Below, one piece after another: positions 4,601-5,618 of a DNA stretch of 5,618 bases (position 1 is its first letter; the number at the start of each line of letters is the position of its first letter). The position numbers and the translations under genes are program-made. The notes under the pieces were generated by a model. The model was not told where the DNA came from, made no database searches, and saw only the letters and a list, made by a program, of their open reading frames with translations. Origin of the DNA: Facklamia sp050409585 (GTDB lineage Bacteria > Bacillota > Bacilli > Lactobacillales > Aerococcaceae); the NCBI RefSeq assembly GCF_050409585.1, contig NZ_JBNUPE010000028.1, positions 1 to 5,618 of the forward strand, in the 5' to 3' direction.

Positions 4601-4837
4601 ATGGATTTGAAAATTAATGGTGATGGACAAATGCCTCAATTTCAGGTTATCGAAATGCGTCCAGGCTATATCAAAACTAGAATTAAATATTCTAATGGTT
4701 TGATATTAATCACAGAACAATCTCCCGAAGGAACAAATGTTTTTTCAAGTCATAATTTTATAAAAGAAATTGATGGTACTTTAACGCCCGACTTGTCTAG
4801 TCCTAACAAAAATTTTGTTGATATTAAAGAATCTTAA
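4601..4837 (+). CDS. Small unknown protein, second gene of the plus-strand pair
   Basis: The protein has 78 residues, of a family I do not recognise. The ATG is preceded by GAGGTGAG at a short distance, a good ribosome site, which makes this the better supported of the two plus-strand genes. The middle (FQVIEMRPGYIKTRIKYSNG, then LILITEQSPEGTNVFSS) alternates hydrophobic and polar residues as in a small beta-sheet. The tail (TLTPDLSSPNKNFVDIKES) is polar. There is no signal peptide, membrane segment or cysteine. It reads opposite to the whole surrounding operon, and its last 14 bases overlap the end of the converging 48-residue membrane protein gene. It is transcribed from the promoter at 4360 and presumably controlled by the neighbouring XRE protein. 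Function cannot be stated. Confidence 0.7.
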   Translation: MDLKINGDGQMPQFQVIEMRPGYIKTRIKYSNGLILITEQSPEGTNVFSSHNFIKEIDGTLTPDLSSPNKNFVDIKES

Positions 4838-4970
4838 TTTTTTTGTCCTTTATTTTAATTCCGTTTTTATTCACCACTATGTTGCTGAATTGGTTTCCCA
4901 CTCGTCCTACCACTACACCGACTATCAATCCTGTAGTGACTAGGGCGACGTTTTTAATTATGTTTTTCAT
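4824..4970 (-). CDS. Small glycine-rich membrane protein, 48 residues
   Basis: ATG at 4968-4970 has a strong AGGAGG seven bases upstream that begins at the stop of the 76-residue gene, so this is a genuine operon member despite its size. The product starts MKNIIKNVALVTTGLIVGVV, then VGRVGNQFSN; residues about 4-23 form one membrane helix with small-residue packing (TTGLIVGVVVG). The remaining tail is basic (NKNGIKIKDKKIKIL). It is comparable in design to short phage membrane anchors, but no family name is warranted. Its end overlaps the end of the plus-strand 78-residue gene by 14 bases, and no clear terminator separates the two converging units. Confidence 0.72.
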   Translation of the reverse strand: MKNIIKNVALVTTGLIVGVVVGRVGNQFSNIVVNKNGIKIKDKKIKIL

Positions 4971-4982
4971 TTGCGTTCCTCC

Positions 4983-5213
4983 TTACTTAAATTTTTCTGC
5001 ATCCATTTTTCTAAGGAATTCAATAAACCTAGAGATAATTACTATCGTTGTCTTTTGTGTCGGTTTAATCACCCCGTCTGAAAATTCTGGATCTTCATAC
5101 ATTTCTGAAACGTATCTAGCAGCTTGTTGTTTTCCAAGTCCTAGAATGACTTCAGGTAGTTTTTGTGTGGTTGTGGCAAACATTACATCATTTGGTATTG
5201 GTGTCAGTTCCAT
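4983..5213 (-). CDS. Conserved-looking phage protein of unknown function, 76 residues
   Basis: ATG at 5211-5213 has an excellent ribosome site (AGGAGGGAGG) upstream, which lies within the coding region of the zinc-ribbon gene. The product begins MELTPIPNDVMFATTTQKLP, then EVILGLGKQQAARYVSEMYE, and ends FIEFLRKMDAEKFK. It is soluble and mostly helical after residue 17, with no cysteine or membrane segment. The family is not recognised. It overlaps the preceding gene by 26 bases in another frame, and its stop is 12 bases before the next start, so it belongs to the same leftward early operon. Confidence 0.75.
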   Translation of the reverse strand: MELTPIPNDVMFATTTQKLPEVILGLGKQQAARYVSEMYEDPEFSDGVIKPTQKTTIVIISRFIEFLRKMDAEKFK

Positions 5214-5328
5214 GATTATCCTCCCTCCTTTTAGACCTCACTTTGTCGCATATTGAACAATAAAACGTCTTTGTCTTTTCTGTTTGATTCGTGATTACCA
5301 TTTCTTTATGACATGCTGGGCATTTCAT
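5188..5328 (-). CDS. Zinc-ribbon protein, 46 residues
   Basis: The product begins MKCPACHKEMVITNQTEKTK and continues TFYCSICDKVRSKRREDNHG. Two C-x2-C knuckles (Cys3/Cys6 and Cys24/Cys27) 17 residues apart form a classic zinc ribbon, and the basic stretch KVRSKRRE follows. Proteins of this type often bind nucleic acid or hold a protein contact. The ATG at 5326-5328 overlaps the upstream stop as TAATG, and GAGGG lies about ten bases before it. The last 26 bases overlap the next gene, so the tail after about residue 37 is also the start region of that gene in another frame. It is too short to have been picked up by many gene finders, but the cysteine pattern makes it real. Confidence 0.75.
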   Translation of the reverse strand: MKCPACHKEMVITNQTEKTKTFYCSICDKVRSKRREDNHGTDTNTK

Positions 5329-5618
5329 TAATTGACACCCTCTACTTCCATAATTTTTAAAATGCCAGGTGTCGGGTTCAGCTCGCTACCACTAAACGAT
5401 TGATAAGATAAACTGTCTAAGTAGATCATCAAATCTTCAAAACTTTCTCTTTTAACAGCTGTGTATCGAACCACATTCATCACATTTTTTATACGAGAAT
5501 GAATTCTTCGTATGAATAAACCTTTCCACCCTTTGAAGTAATTGTCGCTATAATTTGGCCTTATCTTTGCTAAGTGTTCTTTAGCAAATTGGTTCGCTAA
5601 AGTGTGAACTTTTGATTG
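5328..5618 (-). CDS. Phage protein of uncertain family, 5' end outside window
   Basis: The last 96 residues of a minus-strand gene are present. The right edge cuts its start; the TAA at 5328-5330 overlaps the ATG of the zinc-ribbon gene. Visible segments are NQFAKEHLAKIRPNYSDNYF, KGWKGLFIRRIHSRIKNVMN, VKRESFEDLMIYLDSLSYQS and a variable tail with GSELNPTPGILKIMEVEG. The pattern 'GW.GLF.R...R.KN ... .RESFEDL..YL..L' loosely recalls the small phage family DUF1599 (nucleotide modification associated domain 1), where an E..ED motif and an R..R.KN helix recur. I regard that as a weak hint only. Function is not assigned. Confidence 0.65.
   Translation of the reverse strand, partial: QSKVHTLANQFAKEHLAKIRPNYSDNYFKGWKGLFIRRIHSRIKNVMNVVRYTAVKRESFEDLMIYLDSLSYQSFSGSELNPTPGILKIMEVEGVN

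Noticed and set aside
4807..4821. AT-only palindrome AACAAAAATTTTGTT as a terminator for the plus-strand pair.
   Set aside because: The stem is A/T only, there is no room for a loop, and no T-run follows at the right place.
4843..5256. Plus-strand ORF of 137 codons.
   Set aside because: It lies opposite two minus-strand genes with strong ribosome sites, has no ribosome site of its own, and its product has the leucine/phenylalanine/threonine-rich look of an antisense shadow.

Overview
The window is the early recombination and replication region of a temperate phage or prophage from a low-GC Gram-positive host (class Bacilli). Three things point there: AT-rich DNA, strong AGGAGG-type ribosome binding sites, and a tightly packed leftward gene order of YqaI-like protein, YqaJ-type exonuclease, RecT, phage replisome organizer with a DnaD domain, and SSB. 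The genus cannot be fixed from sequence alone. Almost everything reads on the minus strand, often with GTG or TTG starts and with stop/start overlaps (TAATG, TTGA) that suggest translational coupling.

Layout, from right to left along minus-strand transcription. (1) 5618-4824: a truncated protein of uncertain family, a 46-residue zinc-ribbon protein, a 76-residue unknown and a 48-residue membrane protein. (2) 4837-4420: two small unknown genes on the PLUS strand, driven by a good extended -10 promoter at 4360-4388. Three ATCTTG repeats lie in and next to that promoter. This plus-strand pair is divergent from (3) a 66-residue XRE/Cro-type HTH protein (4110-4310), which is followed by a 55-residue membrane protein and a possible 16-codon ORF spanning a strong hairpin. 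(4) 3873-1831: YqaI-like protein, YqaJ exonuclease and RecT annealase, a two-component single-strand-annealing recombination set. (5) 1826-879: the replisome organizer. Its gene carries eight tandem 7-bp units, an (ATT)4 tract, a run of CGTTA palindromes and a near-consensus DnaA box, which together look like the phage replication origin. (6) 864-1: a two-part protein with a probable HTH segment, a severely shortened DUF1064 protein starting at TTG, and SSB running off the left edge.

The probable working logic is as follows. The exonuclease resects phage DNA ends, RecT anneals the exposed strands, SSB coats them, and the replisome organizer opens the origin inside its own gene and brings in the host helicase. 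The plus-strand pair with its own promoter and a neighbouring small repressor looks like an inserted, separately controlled cassette (moron-like). It is the least explained part of the window. No stretch longer than about 110 bases lacks a gene.
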